A stretch of 64,000 nt of DNA, from positions 1 through 64,000 of the forward strand of contig JAIVFJ010000036.1 in NCBI GenBank assembly GCA_025765615.1. The letters are read 5' to 3'. Positions within the stretch are counted from its first letter, which is position 1, and every line of letters begins with the position of its first letter. Source of the stretch: Zopfochytrium polystomum (Eukaryota > Chytridiomycota > Chytridiomycetes > Chytridiales > Chytridiaceae). Below the pieces are notes generated by a model. It saw only the letters and a list, made by a program, of their open reading frames with translations. It was not told the origin of the DNA and ran no database searches. Below are positions 43,413 to 53,870 of the stretch, piece by piece. The position numbers were made by a program, and so were the translations under genes.

Positions 43413-44232
43413 TAGGACTTACAATTGACACGTGGCGAGTTTTTTTTTTATTTTTTAATTTTTTTTTAGCGGTTAATGGTGTGGCTATTTTCTTTTTTTC
43501 GTCCCTCCTCATCCAGTCTTTGTGCTCTGCTTTCTTCCTTACTCCCCACCGACCCGTCACATTACTCTGTCGTGTCTGTTTCTTTTCCTCCTTCCTTCCT
43601 TCATTCCTTCCTTCCTTCCTTCCTTCCTTCCTTCAGCCTTGGATTTGTTGCTGTACAGGGCTCTTGCTTCCAAACGACATGCTTTTGTTATGTTTGCCTT
43701 ATGCTCCTGCCGTTCTGGTTTCACACACACATTCTCAAGTTTCTGTTTTGTTTTGTCTCCTTTGTTTCTTACTTCTTTTTGCTCCCTTGCTTGTTGTTTC
43801 CTCCTTCCTCTCCTTGAGGGGAAGATTGTGAATGTGCACACTGGTGGGTGGGTGGGTGAGTAGGTGGGAGACTGGGCAGCTTTTTTTCTTTTCTTGCTGC
43901 CTTTCCCCCCGTTATTATTCGGTTTTTTTTTCCTTTTTGCTGTGCCCATGTACGTGTCTTTTTGAGAGTGCGAGTGAGCGAGTCCCCCAACCAACAAACC
44001 GCAAAGCAACAGACGGGGCTGGATGAAGTGAAGTGAATTTTCTTTCTTCGCATTTGCCACGTTCACGGATGGGTGGGGAAAAAAAAAAAAGTATGTGATC
44101 AACTCCTCCATAACCTAGCAAGAACCAAAGAGAGGGCAACACAAACCAAACAAAGTAAAGAGGACAAAAAAAAAAAAAAAAAAAAAAACTCTCAACACAG
44201 ACCAACCCACATCCCTCCCTCTTCCACATCAC
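43413..44232. other. convergent 3' flanks, simple sequence
   Basis: Between the Nudix stop and the stop of the minus-strand ankyrin-sirtuin gene. T-rich tracts (43440-43500), a CTTC tetranucleotide repeat (about 43590-43636) and a 22-nt A run (44167-44188). No gene seen. Confidence 0.5.
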
Positions 44233-47200
44233 TTACTTCTTCGCGCCTCCCGCACCCCCGCCGCCCGCCCCACACACCTCCCTCAACGTCTCCAGCACCG
44301 CCTCGACCGCGGCCTCCACTCCGCCGCCGCCGGCACCACCACCAGCGGCGTCCGCACCCGCGTCGGAGGCAGCGGCGTCGTTTCCACGGGGGACGACGAC
44401 GGCCACGTCGCGGTAGTTCCCGCCGGCGCGGACGGCGTCGCGGAACGCGGTGACGGCGCGCGGCGGCGCGGCAGGCTTTGTCTGCGCCGTGGTTGCCGCG
44501 GGGTCGCGGAGGGAGCGGAGCGGAGCCGGGGGCGGAAGGAAGGGTGGGGAGAGGCGGTCGTCGAGGAGGAGGCGGGGCGCGTAAGGGGGTGCAGCGGCGA
44601 GGAGGCGGGCGACGGCCGTGTCGGTTCCTATTTGTTGTTTTTTTTTGTTGTGTGTTGTTTTTTTTTTTTTTGGGAAGGTTACTGGAAACGAAACAGATTG
44701 CACGAAAAAAAAAAGAAAAAAAAAACAAAAAAAAAACACCGCAACAACTCACCGACGGTGGCGCCGATCACGATCACGGCAGCGCACCGCGCAACGTGAT
44801 TGTCGATGGCGTCGCGCAGCGCGCGTTCCCAGACGAGCGCGCCGTCGGCGGTGGCGGCCGCGACAGCGTCGTCCTCCTCCAGCAGCGCGACGCCGGGGAC
44901 GACGCGCCCTTCGGCGCAGCCGGGGCGCTCGCACCGCACGACCGACGCCGCCGCCGCGACGCTCGCCTTTGACGGGCTACCGTCGGTGGTCGTCGCCGCC
45001 GCCGCCGCCGCCGCCGCCGCTTCGCCGAGCCCGCCGAGCGCACCGAGCGCGCCGCCAAACGCGCCGCGGGAGGCGCCGACGCGCGCCCACCAGGCGTCGG
45101 GGTCTGTGACGCGCTGCAGGCACGACAGGCAGTACGGCCGGTTCCAGACGGAGCCGCGGAGCTCGACAATGTTTTTCAGGCCGAGGCCGTGCAGGGTGCC
45201 GTCGACGTGGGTTGTAATGGCCGCGCCGAGGAGGCCCAGGGCGTCGAGTGCGACGAGGAGGCGGTGGGATGCGGTCGTGGGTAACTTGAGGGTTCGGAGC
45301 GGCTGGTAGGATGTGCGGAGGGCAGCAAGGAATTGTGGGAGGTTCTGGTGTTGAGGACAAAGTGTCAGACTAATGCACGAATCGACACAACAAAGGGGGA
45401 CTGCCCCACGAACGAACCTTATCAAGATCTGCCCTCCGCAGAGGTTCAAACCCGAGCCGGCCGTCACCGCTCCCGTTTTTCCTCTTCATCGCATCAGCCA
45501 GCACGGGAGCGGCTCTTGGCCCCAGAATCACGACGACGCCAGGCCTCCGCGCAACGGGGGACATGAGGCCGCCATCCTTGCCGTCGGCACCGCCGGCGCC
45601 AGCGCTGACGATCGCCCGGCACGCGCCGTAGACAGAGAGGTCCCCGTCGAGCACCTGCAAGCGCACATCCTCTGCGATACGGAGATTTGCAAAGCGGTAA
45701 GGGTAAGGGGCTGTTGGGGTCAGAAAAATGGAGGAAGGTGTCAGGCGGGGAGAGATTGACGGGCGAAGCGAGGACGGTGAGGACGACAGCAGAGACGACT
45801 GCGACGGGGAGGAGGAGAAATGGGACGTCGATGCGGCCGCCGGTCTGGGCACGGCTTCCCCTGATGCCAAAGCGATGATGTCTTTGGGAAGGTCAAGGTC
45901 GCGAGCGCGAGCGGCGGGTGTCTTTCCGGCCGCATCGAGGGGCACGTCGCTTCCGATAGCCACCGATGCGAAGGACTGTGCCGCCACTAGTTTCAGGCAT
46001 GCTCGTAATTCGTCGGGAACTGCTGCGGCTTTAGCGAGTTCTGCAAGGTGACCAATGGCTTCGACCGCCAGATGAAGAGGGGTTCGTCCCTCGTCGTCTT
46101 GGGCGAACAGTAAATTGGTCTGGGAAGCCACGTCCGAAAGGAAAGCAAACATATCGCGACGAAGCTGCAAGGCAGCCTCATGGAGGCACGTCTGCCCAGT
46201 GTCTAATGAAGGGGGTCAGGCAGCGAACAATTTGAATGAAGCGAAAAGTTGACTTACGAGCTCGATTTTCTAATAAGTATGGAGCCTCGGCAAAAACCGT
46301 CTTAACCATATCCAGGCTGCCGGATCGCACTGCGAGCGTGAGAGCGTTTTCTCCAGCCCTCGTTGTCCGAGCAACATCTGTTGAACAGGCAATGAGCAAA
46401 GGGACATAGCAAATCGCGAGTGAAACTGGACTCACCAGCACCCTCCTTTATCAGTACCGCAAAACAGGAAGAAGCTCCCTGCTCGGCGGACGCCAGCAGC
46501 GGCGAGAAGCCCCACCAATTCGGGACATCCAGCACGTCGCGCACAGTGCCAGCTCCAGCTGTCGCCGTTGTGTTTGTCGAAGTCAGTGACGAGGCGGACG
46601 CGACCGATTCCATCGAGCTGCTTCTGGACAGATTACTGCTGCTGCCCGGGCCGGTGCTGCTCTCACGGCGAGCTGCGGCGGGTTTTTCTTTCCGCTGGCG
46701 CGTTGATTTCTGGCCGTCGGACAGCTTCTTGCCCGCAGGAGAGATCGCGGCGGCGGAGGCTGCTTTCGCCCGAAGCTCCGAGTGGCGCTTGAGGATGGCT
46801 TCGAGCAAGGTGGGGGAGGAAGCTTTGATCGCGTAGTGGAGGGCAGTGGAGCCGTTGGCGTCGGCAAGGGCAAGATCTACTTTCCCCTATGGCGCGGATT
46901 GCTCTTATTTAATTCAATGGCGTGGGCTGCTGCTTCCACAAACCTGCATCAATCTGGCAGAGATGGCAACGTTTCCCAGCTCGCACGCAACCATCAACGG
47001 AGAGACGCCTGCCCTGTCTTGGGCGTTCACGTTCGCTTGCAGTCGCATCAGAACATCGACCATCACCTCATCCTGATTCGCGACGGCCAGATGCAAGGGG
47101 CTCTTCCTGGATCCGGCTGCAGGCACAGATGCCAGCGCCAGCGCAACAAGAGTGTTTGACAGTATGACTTTTAGCACGTCGGCCCGGCCCGCGAGGACGG

Positions 47201-47759
47201 CTTCATGAAGGGCGGTGTGGCCGTGGCTGTTGGTGTTGAAAAAGAGCGGGGATTTCGTGATGGCTGTAGGCGACTGAAGCGAAAGAATGTAGCGGATGCC
47301 TTCAACGTTGCCGCTTCTGCAGAGAGTGTGAGTGCAAGGTGCAAAGGGGGGTACCCAAGAATGAAATAGAAACGCATGGCTGAAAAGGTGGTACCTGCAG
47401 GCGATCATAAATGCCGAGTTGCCGTCCGCATCCCTGATGTCCTGCTTCAGAAACTTTTGCACCAGCTGCCGGAACTTCTCGATCTGCGCGCGATCTGCAG
47501 CAGCAGCAAAGAATTCCCTATTGTTGCAAGTATGGGAGGGGGAGACAGCAGTGCAATTTCGGACGGGTGAGCAAAAGTGCGAGTGGCCCAAGCGACGCGA
47601 CAGTCGGGAGCCGAAGATCGTTAATCCAAACACAACGTACGCTTTGGCCCTTGCGATCTCTGCGGCTTCCTTGCTCTTGAGGTATCTGGCAGTGGAGAGG
47701 TAGCCTGCTGCGCCGATGGATGCTGCAACGGCCAAGCACAGCAGGGCCTTGATGATCAT
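44233..47759 (-). CDS. membrane-anchored ankyrin-repeat protein fused to a degenerate sirtuin domain
   Basis: Eight exons join without a frame break to 985 residues: 47641-47759, 47395-47517, 46944-47316, 46436-46886, 46258-46377, 45418-46202, 44753-45344 and 44233-44627. Residues 3-22 (IKALLCLAVAASIGAAGYL) form a signal anchor. Ankyrin repeats span about 70-480: GNVEGIRYILSLQS, HGHTALHEAVLAGRADVLKV, SPLHLAVANQDEVMVDVLMR, GVSPLMVACELGN, GENALTLAVRSGSLDMVKTV, EGRTPLHLAVEAIGHLAEL. A Ser-rich linker leads to a Sir2-like domain (about 600-910): AITTHVDGTLHGLGLKNIVE then LRGSVW (sirtuin TQNIDGLH...ELHGS), zinc-type Cys at 729/732, a second pair in RCERPGC, and AAVIVIGATVGTD (viIGTSL-like). The catalytic His is Arg720 (codon CGC) and the N-terminal GAGxS motif is replaced by LGPRA, so deacylase activity is unlikely. 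Probable role: binding or scaffold function at a membrane. Dictyostelium also has sirtuins with ankyrin repeats. Confidence 0.88.
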
Positions 47760-48062
47760 GGGGCTGCGGCGCGCCAGGTTGGCTGGAGGATGTCTGGAAG
47801 GAACGTGGTCCTTCTTCAAAAGCAAGGGCTATCCCTAGGGCGTGGGCTCTCTCGCCGCCGTGTTGCGCACGCTGCAGATGCTTTGGGGCTAGGGGGAGTC
47901 GGGTCGGCGGCGGTTAGGCAGGCGGGGGGATGATCGAGCACGATGTGCAACGATGAGAGATCAGGTGGGGGGCTTGAACTTTTTTTTGTGTGTTTTTGCA
48001 TTGAGGTCCACCACACTGACACCGGACACGGCGACACCCACAGACACGGTATAACATAGCAT
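47760..48062. other. short intergenic region
   Basis: 303 bp between the start of the ankyrin-sirtuin gene and the end of the decayed ankyrin-like gene; presumed promoter of the former. Nothing else recognised. Confidence 0.45.
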
Positions 48063-49950
48063 TCACTCATTCAGGAGCCCATTGAACGCACCCGGCGCCG
48101 GCGGCAACCACCGCTGCTCCGCCTCCTTCCACCACCGCCTGGCGCGCATTTCCTCGCCAGTCTCGTGGTCGTGGAACACCGCCGTCCCCAAGTTCCGCAC
48201 CGAAAGCCACTCGAGGAACGGCAGGCACTCCTCCACCAACCGCCTCGCGTGCGGTTTCAGGTCGTGGCCGGTTCCGAGCGGAGCGCCGCGCTCCCTCCAC
48301 CACTCCAACGCGTCCAGGACGCCTTCGCGCAGCAAGCTGGTCGACAACCCATAGATGTCGCTTCGTGCGCCAAGGTGCACCAGGTCCAACAGAGGCCATT
48401 TGTCGTCTGCGGGTATCCAGCTCCACGTTCCGCTGTCGGCGCTGTCGGCGTTGTCGCGCGTCGCGACCAACCACTTCAAGACAACTGGGTTCACCGAGTG
48501 CTTGCGTACGAAGGATTTGAATTTGGAAATGTCGTTTGTGAGCGGAAGCCGATTTTGGGTCCACCATAGGAAGGCTTTTGGATTTTTCGCCGCGGTCGTG
48601 ATGGGGCACCTGGAGGGGCTGAATGTATCCGCTGGTTTTGAACCATCGAAGGAGCTCCAGACGGCCAGACTCGACCTGCCTTCTCGACGATGACCAAACA
48701 TTGCTCGGTGTCGGGGCTTTGGAGGTGCTCCGCCCACCACTGAAACACAGAAACAAACCCTCTTTCAGCCGCAACTCTGAGGATTTCGAACGACCACGAA
48801 GCCGGTTCGACGCCAGCGTCCCACCAGAACTGCAGCACCGCTACGTGGCCGTCGAAGCCAGCCCTCCAGATGCTCCTGTCACTGGGACGCCAAGTGTCGA
48901 GAGGATAATGGGATCGCCACCAGTTGAGTACCGCAACGTGCCCTCTTTCGGTCGCAGCCGTGACCACCCTCTCCAAGAGAAAAGAGCCGCCGGTGCCTCT
49001 GATCCATTCGAGCACCGCGACCTGTCCATTTTCCGCCCCAAAGTCGGCTGCGTCGCGAAAATCCAGCGGGGTTGCGAGTTCCGCGCCGTCGCCGGTCGCG
49101 GTATGCGCTTCCAGCCGCCGGCGTAGCTGCGCTAACTGAAGCGCAGGGTCGGTGTAGTCAACCTGAATTATTCTCTGCGCGACCGCGCCCGCGGTCCCAG
49201 CCTCGCTCTCGAGCCAGTTCAGTGCGTTCGCGTGGTTTGACGACGCGGCGAGCCTGAGAGACCAGATGTCGACGTCCAGCGGGTTCCATCCCTGGGTCTC
49301 TTTGCACCACCGCATGACGTCCAAAGCGCCGCCAATGAGCGCGGCGGAGGCGATCTTCTTGACGCTCACTTCGCCGTAAACCGTAAGGGCTTGGGCTTTC
49401 GTCATCCACCATTCGAGCACGGCAACGTGGTTTTTCATCGCAGCGATGTGCAGCGCGCGGGTGACCGAGAGGGCGTAGACGACGTCTCCGTTCCCGTCGG
49501 GGTTGTCCCACCACTCGATGCGGACGTGCGGAGAACCGAGCGGTCGCCGGCGTGGATGGATTGGGCGGGGTGGTTGTCTCGCTGGAGCGGAGGATCCAGA
49601 ACAGCGACTCGACGGGATTGACGGAGGCGATGGGGCTCTTTGCGTTGCGAAGGCGGAAGTCGAGGAGTTCTACGAGTCCCCTGTGCCGATGCTTCTGCGA
49701 GCGAGGCTGATTGGATCGAATACAGAGCAAGTGCTTGGATACGTTCAATCTGCAACAGAGTCGCGAGGCGGAAGCGATCGGGGCCGGGAAGGTAAGCGAG
49801 GATGTGCGGGCCTTGCGTTGCGGGCCAAGAGGTTGGCATCATTACGAAAGTGCTGCGCCACAACAACCTCCAACCCTTCGCTTTTTGCTTTGTACTCCCA
49901 CAGAGAAATGGCCCAACGCTGCGCGTACTCATTTTCGTCGGCCAATAAAG
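48063..49950 (-). pseudogene. frameshifted ankyrin-like repeat gene
   Basis: Minus-strand text runs through the whole interval but changes frame at least three times without plausible introns. Order: LPGPDRFRLATLLQIERIQA (near 49790), LVELLDFRLRNAKSPIASVN, HVRIEWWDNPDGNGDVVYAL, then a 316-codon block with repeats such as NHVAVLEWWMTKAQA, GALDVMRWCKETQG, GQVAVLEWIRGTGG, GHVAVLNWWRSHYPLD and GHVAVLQFWWDAG, then RLELLRWFKTSGYIQP in another frame, and finally FLWWTQNRLPLTND to AFNGLLNE (stop 48063). The repeat G-H-V-A-V-L-x-W-W is a divergent ankyrin-type unit common in large protist and chytrid families. Most of the repeats remain in one long frame, so it is either recently broken or affected by assembly indels. 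Confidence 0.6.
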
Positions 49951-50140
49951 CAAGCTTAATATGCTTATGAAGAGAAAGGAACCGAGAAAAAACGAACAGA
50001 AAAAGCGAAGGGTCGATTTGCAAAAAGAAACGCCGCAACAGATAACACTGGACCCCCCCCTTACTCAGCACAACGCAAAGTTGATGCCAAACCGCCAGTT
50101 CATTCTTCCACCAGTTCATTCTTCAAAAATCCCCGCAAAA

Positions 50141-51060
50141 TCAGGCCATACCCGCAGCCTGAACGACAAACGCGGCGCCCTCTGCGGCGTTCATGGTTCC
50201 GTACGTGAGGTGGGCGGGCAGAATCGTGGCGCCGTGCTGGCAAATGTTGTCGTTCTGGTGACAGATGACCATTGTCTTTGCCGGGTCGACGCCGGTGACG
50301 GGCGCACCGTTGTCTGGGTTGGTGGAATAGCAGGGGGTGAGGTGGGGGAAGGCCGGCAGCATATGTGAGTTGGAGTAAGTTTGGCTTAATGGAGATGCGT
50401 GTTGGGAAGTATCTCTTCATCAGCTTACTGGGATCGCCAAAGATGAGGGCTGCGCTAACTTGGGCGGTGACGGCGGGCGGAAGCATGTCCGCCGCGTTGT
50501 GGACCAGCTGGCCGCCTTGGGAGTAGCCCGCCATGACGACTTTGGTGTTTGGGCAGTCCGCCATCGCTTGCATCACGAGGGCCGCCCTGGAATTTGAACG
50601 CGTCCTGGTTATTTCGGGGACAAAAAAAAAAAAAAAACACCCACATTTTCATGGACCCGTTCGGGTCACCCCCCGCCAGAAAGCCCGCGACATCCGCGGG
50701 ATAGTCGACGCCCTGGAACGCTGCGTTTCCCGCTCCGACCATGCCCTCGATGGCCATGAAGAGCGGCGGGCCGACGAGGTTGCCGACGTTTCCTTGCTCG
50801 GTGGTGCCGCGGGCGAAAATGACGGTCATGGGCGCGCACTGGCCGGTCGCGAGCGCGTTCTGGACGTTGCCCGCGAGGTTCGCTGCAGCGCCGGCGTTGA
50901 CGTTGGTGGTCCTGCGGCGGTCGAGGCGGGCGCCGTGGGCGGGTACGGCGGCGGGGACGGCGAGGGCAGAGACGCCGGGGACGCTGCCGAAGATGGTGGC
51001 GGGACTGAAGACGAGGGACACGGCGGAGGCGAGGAGGACCGCGAACCTGAACGGCGACAT
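50141..51060 (-). CDS. secreted cutinase-family serine esterase
   Basis: Three exons (50645-51060, 50429-50586, 50141-50313) splice in frame to 248 residues. A signal peptide (FRFAVLLASAVSLVFSPA) and a propeptide-like segment precede the domain. Catalytic features: VIFARGTTEQGNVG (oxyanion-side strand), nucleophile Ser161 in MAGYSQGGQLVH, Asp213 in CHQNDNIC with flanking Cys209/Cys216 for the usual disulfide, and His226 in PAHLTYG. Cutinases hydrolyse cutin polyesters and other short-chain esters outside the cell, which suggests contact with plant or pollen material. Intron 2 (50314-50428) has its acceptor at ACCCAG, chosen because it restores FGDPNNGAPVTG; an ATG 40 bp upstream of it (50362) is therefore intronic. 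Confidence 0.93.
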
Positions 51061-51769
51061 GGTGATGATGTGCAGGTGGGCTGAAAGAGAAGCGAATGCG
51101 GTTTTGCTGGCCAGCAGCAGTGTTCAAGTAGGTGAGTTGAGGAGTTTGAGTGGAGACTATTCGGGGGGTGAATATATACATGTATGGGTTTTTTCGTGGT
51201 TTTTCGTGGAGGCTTCGAATCCCATTTCGTGAAATTTGGCGGTTTCCAGAAATGGACAGGAGCCACAAATTGCCTTCATTAATTTCTAATTTCCATCTAA
51301 ATGACTGTCCGCACTCCTTTCTCACCGCGCCGCGCGAAATGCGCCCTAAACATAAATTAGCACACCGCTCGTTCCGACCGCGCTCGGAGCCGACGGCGAA
51401 ACCCGCCACGGTCATGGAGCTGCGTTGACGTATCAGCCCCGACCGTGTTGCAGAGCGGCGCGCCGCCTCAAAATTTTTAGAGTTTGCCGCCTCTCGGCTC
51501 AATTTCATTTCGGGTAAACCGTGCGCCCGGTTGGTCAATTCAAATCATTGAAATGAGCAACATCAAGCACAACGTGAGTGACACGAGTCGGTCTCGAAGG
51601 CGTTGCGTTTCAAACCTTTCGAAGGGCGGGTTAAACTGAAAGGCGCCTCTGACGAAACAAATGCAATATTAAAACAATGTCAAGAGTGGGGATAGTTGCT
51701 CAGCTATTGCCATCTTGACATAGTACAGAGTGAAAACAAACGAAATTTGCGAAGTAAACCGTCACTAAA
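51061..51769. other. intergenic, cutinase promoter side
   Basis: Presumed cutinase promoter. No repeat or RNA other than the tRNA that follows; frames are short. Confidence 0.45.
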
Positions 51770-51841
51770 TGGAGGCAGTGGGGTTCGAACCCACGGCATC
51801 TCGCATGCAAAGCGAGCTATCTACCACTGATATATACCCCC
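51770..51841 (-). tRNA. tRNA-Ala (anticodon UGC)
   Basis: The minus strand folds as a 72-nt cloverleaf without an intron: acceptor stem GGGGGTA/TGCCTCC with discriminator A, D-stem TATC/GATA, anticodon stem CTCGC/GCGAG with loop TTTGCAT (anticodon TGC), T-stem GTGGG/CCCAC with loop TTCGAAC. The 3' CCA is not encoded, as in eukaryotes. The D-stem pairs perfectly but differs from the usual GCTC/GAGC by compensatory changes. Internal A and B boxes for RNA polymerase III are present. Confidence 0.95.
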
Positions 51842-53076
51842 ATACGATACTCAGTGCAAATATTTATTGTCATCTTTGTAGAAAGGAAAAGAACTCTCTT
51901 GGTCACGGCCTCGGGGCCTTCCCCCGCCGCTGTAATGTCGCTCGACCATCATCAGCCCAGAGACGACTCAGCATTGACGGGTCGCCCTCACTTCTTTCCC
52001 CCCTGGGAGGCATATTTCGGCTTTCACGGACATAAGAAAACGAAAGAGGGAAGAAAGCTTCGTTGATTCACATCTCGACCACTCTCCACTCCACGTTTGC
52101 GAAGGAGAGCTTCCAACCCACTTATCCCGCCTTGCCCCCGCCTCTTCACTCCTCACTCCTTCCGCAGTTTGATTGCGGCGCCGCCCAAGCGGCGAGACAC
52201 AAGGCCCGTCCCAAACGATGACCCGAAAAGGCTTCGTGCTGAGGACGGCCGCGATCGATCGATCGCGAGCTGATCGACCATCCCCATTATTCACTTATAC
52301 CTCCTTTTCCTTTTGGTCCGTTCCTTATCAGAAGCACGAGGTTATTGAGTTTCAAGGCGGCTCGAAGACGAGGATCAAAGGAACTGGTCTCGTGGATCGA
52401 CTCCTCCTTGATTTTTCGCTCGTCGAGATACCTACGTACCCCGGTGAAGAGTAAGTCAACGACAACTGTCCGTTTTGTGGGGAGCGTCCGTGGGCTCAAC
52501 CGTACAGAGCGGCAAAGCCCGTTTACAAATGCGCGAAGATCAACACCGAGAAAGAAAAAAGAAATCCGAAATTCTGCTACTTTTCGGGCGGCAATATCTG
52601 GTTAGTTGCCTTGTGTGACAACTACTAATACAACCTCACCCGTTCATTCCATCATCGAAAGGTTGGATGACAATGAGCTGGAAAGTCACTTTCCCGGTTG
52701 TTTCCGGGCCGTGCGCGAATGGCGAATATTGTCTCCACGCACTTGTAAATCGCTCAAGCCTGCTTCTTTAGCTGCTGCACAATGCTCTCTTTCTCTTTCA
52801 TTCAAAACAACATGAAAGCCCAAACTACAATTCCACGCAGCCAATGGATGCTTTGCAAGCAGTCAGGACATCCAGAAACACTGCTCAAAAAGACAACAGC
52901 AGAGTACAACCAGCGTGTCGTCACAAAGGTGGTGGCGGTCCAGATCAGAGAAAGCTGTTGGCGGGGAATTCCCGCTCTTTGTGGTCGCCCCACTCCCTCC
53001 CCTCTACTCTCGGGGACGTCCAGGCGGCCGCTCTTGCGCTCGTCCACGAGATCGTCCCGTCCCCGGTAGCCAACGG
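51842..53076. other. region without a supported gene
   Basis: Several short open frames on both strands, none recognisable. Contains a perfect GATCGATCGATCGC palindrome-like stretch near 52253-52266. It lies between the intact tRNA-Ala and the region with its detached half. Confidence 0.4.
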
Positions 53077-53583
53077 ATGACGTTTCTTTTCGATTTCTTC
53101 GGTCTCCCCCTCGCTGCGGCCGATCCGCTCAGCAAGCTCCCCGCGGTTCCGCCAAGCACTCCTTTCTTGGCCGCCGGACTCCAGCAGACCGCTGCCCTCC
53201 CCCACCCCCGCCCCCACACTTCTTCAGCGCCAGCCCCTACCCCCTGCCCTTCCCTCCCCTCTGCAGCATCGCATGGATCGTCGCTGCCCACTTCAGCCGC
53301 CTGCAGCCTCACCCATGCTTCCGGTTTCACCTCCCTTTCCCGCCGTTGCCGTACACCGAACCTTCCCGCCCACCAAGCTACAAGCGCCGTCGAAGGCGGT
53401 CCCGCCAATCTCCCGGAGATAGAAGCAGAGCAGCAGGTGATGGCACAGGTCTTCAGCAAGGACACCGCGAGCGGCTTGGGGCAATCATGCGGGTGTGAGT
53501 CGCTTCAATTGCGTTCTGCGCAGCTCGCAGTTCTCCAGCCAACTCATTTTCGATCACCAATTTATTCTCACGAAGAGTTGTAG
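53077..53583 (+). CDS. hypothetical Pro/Ser-rich protein
   Basis: Frame of 168 codons from ATG 53077. The first 20 residues are hydrophobic (MTFLFDFFGLPLAAADPLSK), the middle is Pro/Ser-rich, and the stretch PANLPEIEAEQQVMAQVFSK looks ordered. A donor-like GTGTGAGT near 53494 could end an exon after GLGQSCG. The minus strand is also open for most of the length. No family recognised. Confidence 0.28.
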   Translation: MTFLFDFFGLPLAAADPLSKLPAVPPSTPFLAAGLQQTAALPHPRPHTSSAPAPTPCPSLPSAASHGSSLPTSAACSLTHASGFTSLSRRCRTPNLPAHQATSAVEGGPANLPEIEAEQQVMAQVFSKDTASGLGQSCGCESLQLRSAQLAVLQPTHFRSPIYSHEEL

Positions 53584-53593
53584 TTTCTATCCT

Positions 53594-53638
53594 CATCTCG
53601 CATGCAAAGCGAGCTCTCTACCTCTGATATATACCCCC
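53594..53638 (-). pseudogene. 5' half of tRNA-Ala(UGC), detached copy
   Basis: The minus strand repeats the first 45 nt of the intact tRNA-Ala at 51770-51841, from the acceptor 5' strand through the anticodon stem-loop, with only two substitutions (both in the D arm), then diverges abruptly before the T arm. Without the T arm and acceptor 3' strand it cannot fold as a tRNA. The D-stem (TATC/GAGA) now has a mismatch. Confidence 0.9.
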
Positions 53639-53870
53639 TGGAATGCTGGACGGTTTTCCCCTTTTCAATCATATGTTTTTGTCCTATGCTACTGCAGCAA
53701 GTTCCACATGCCCGTTGATCCCAACATCAAATTGGGAGCTCCCTGCGGGTGACTCTTCTTGCCAATCTTCCTTTATCTTTTGCTTTTTCCAATCCATGAA
53801 AAGGAAGCAAGGCCAATGGCGAGAGAGAACAATGGCACAACGCCAGATCCCGATCCCCACCCCACAACAC

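Noticed and set aside
52945..53465. Minus-strand frame as the gene instead of the plus-strand one
   Set aside because: Neither is convincing; the plus frame has a hydrophobic start and an ordered helix-like stretch, so only that was listed, at low confidence.
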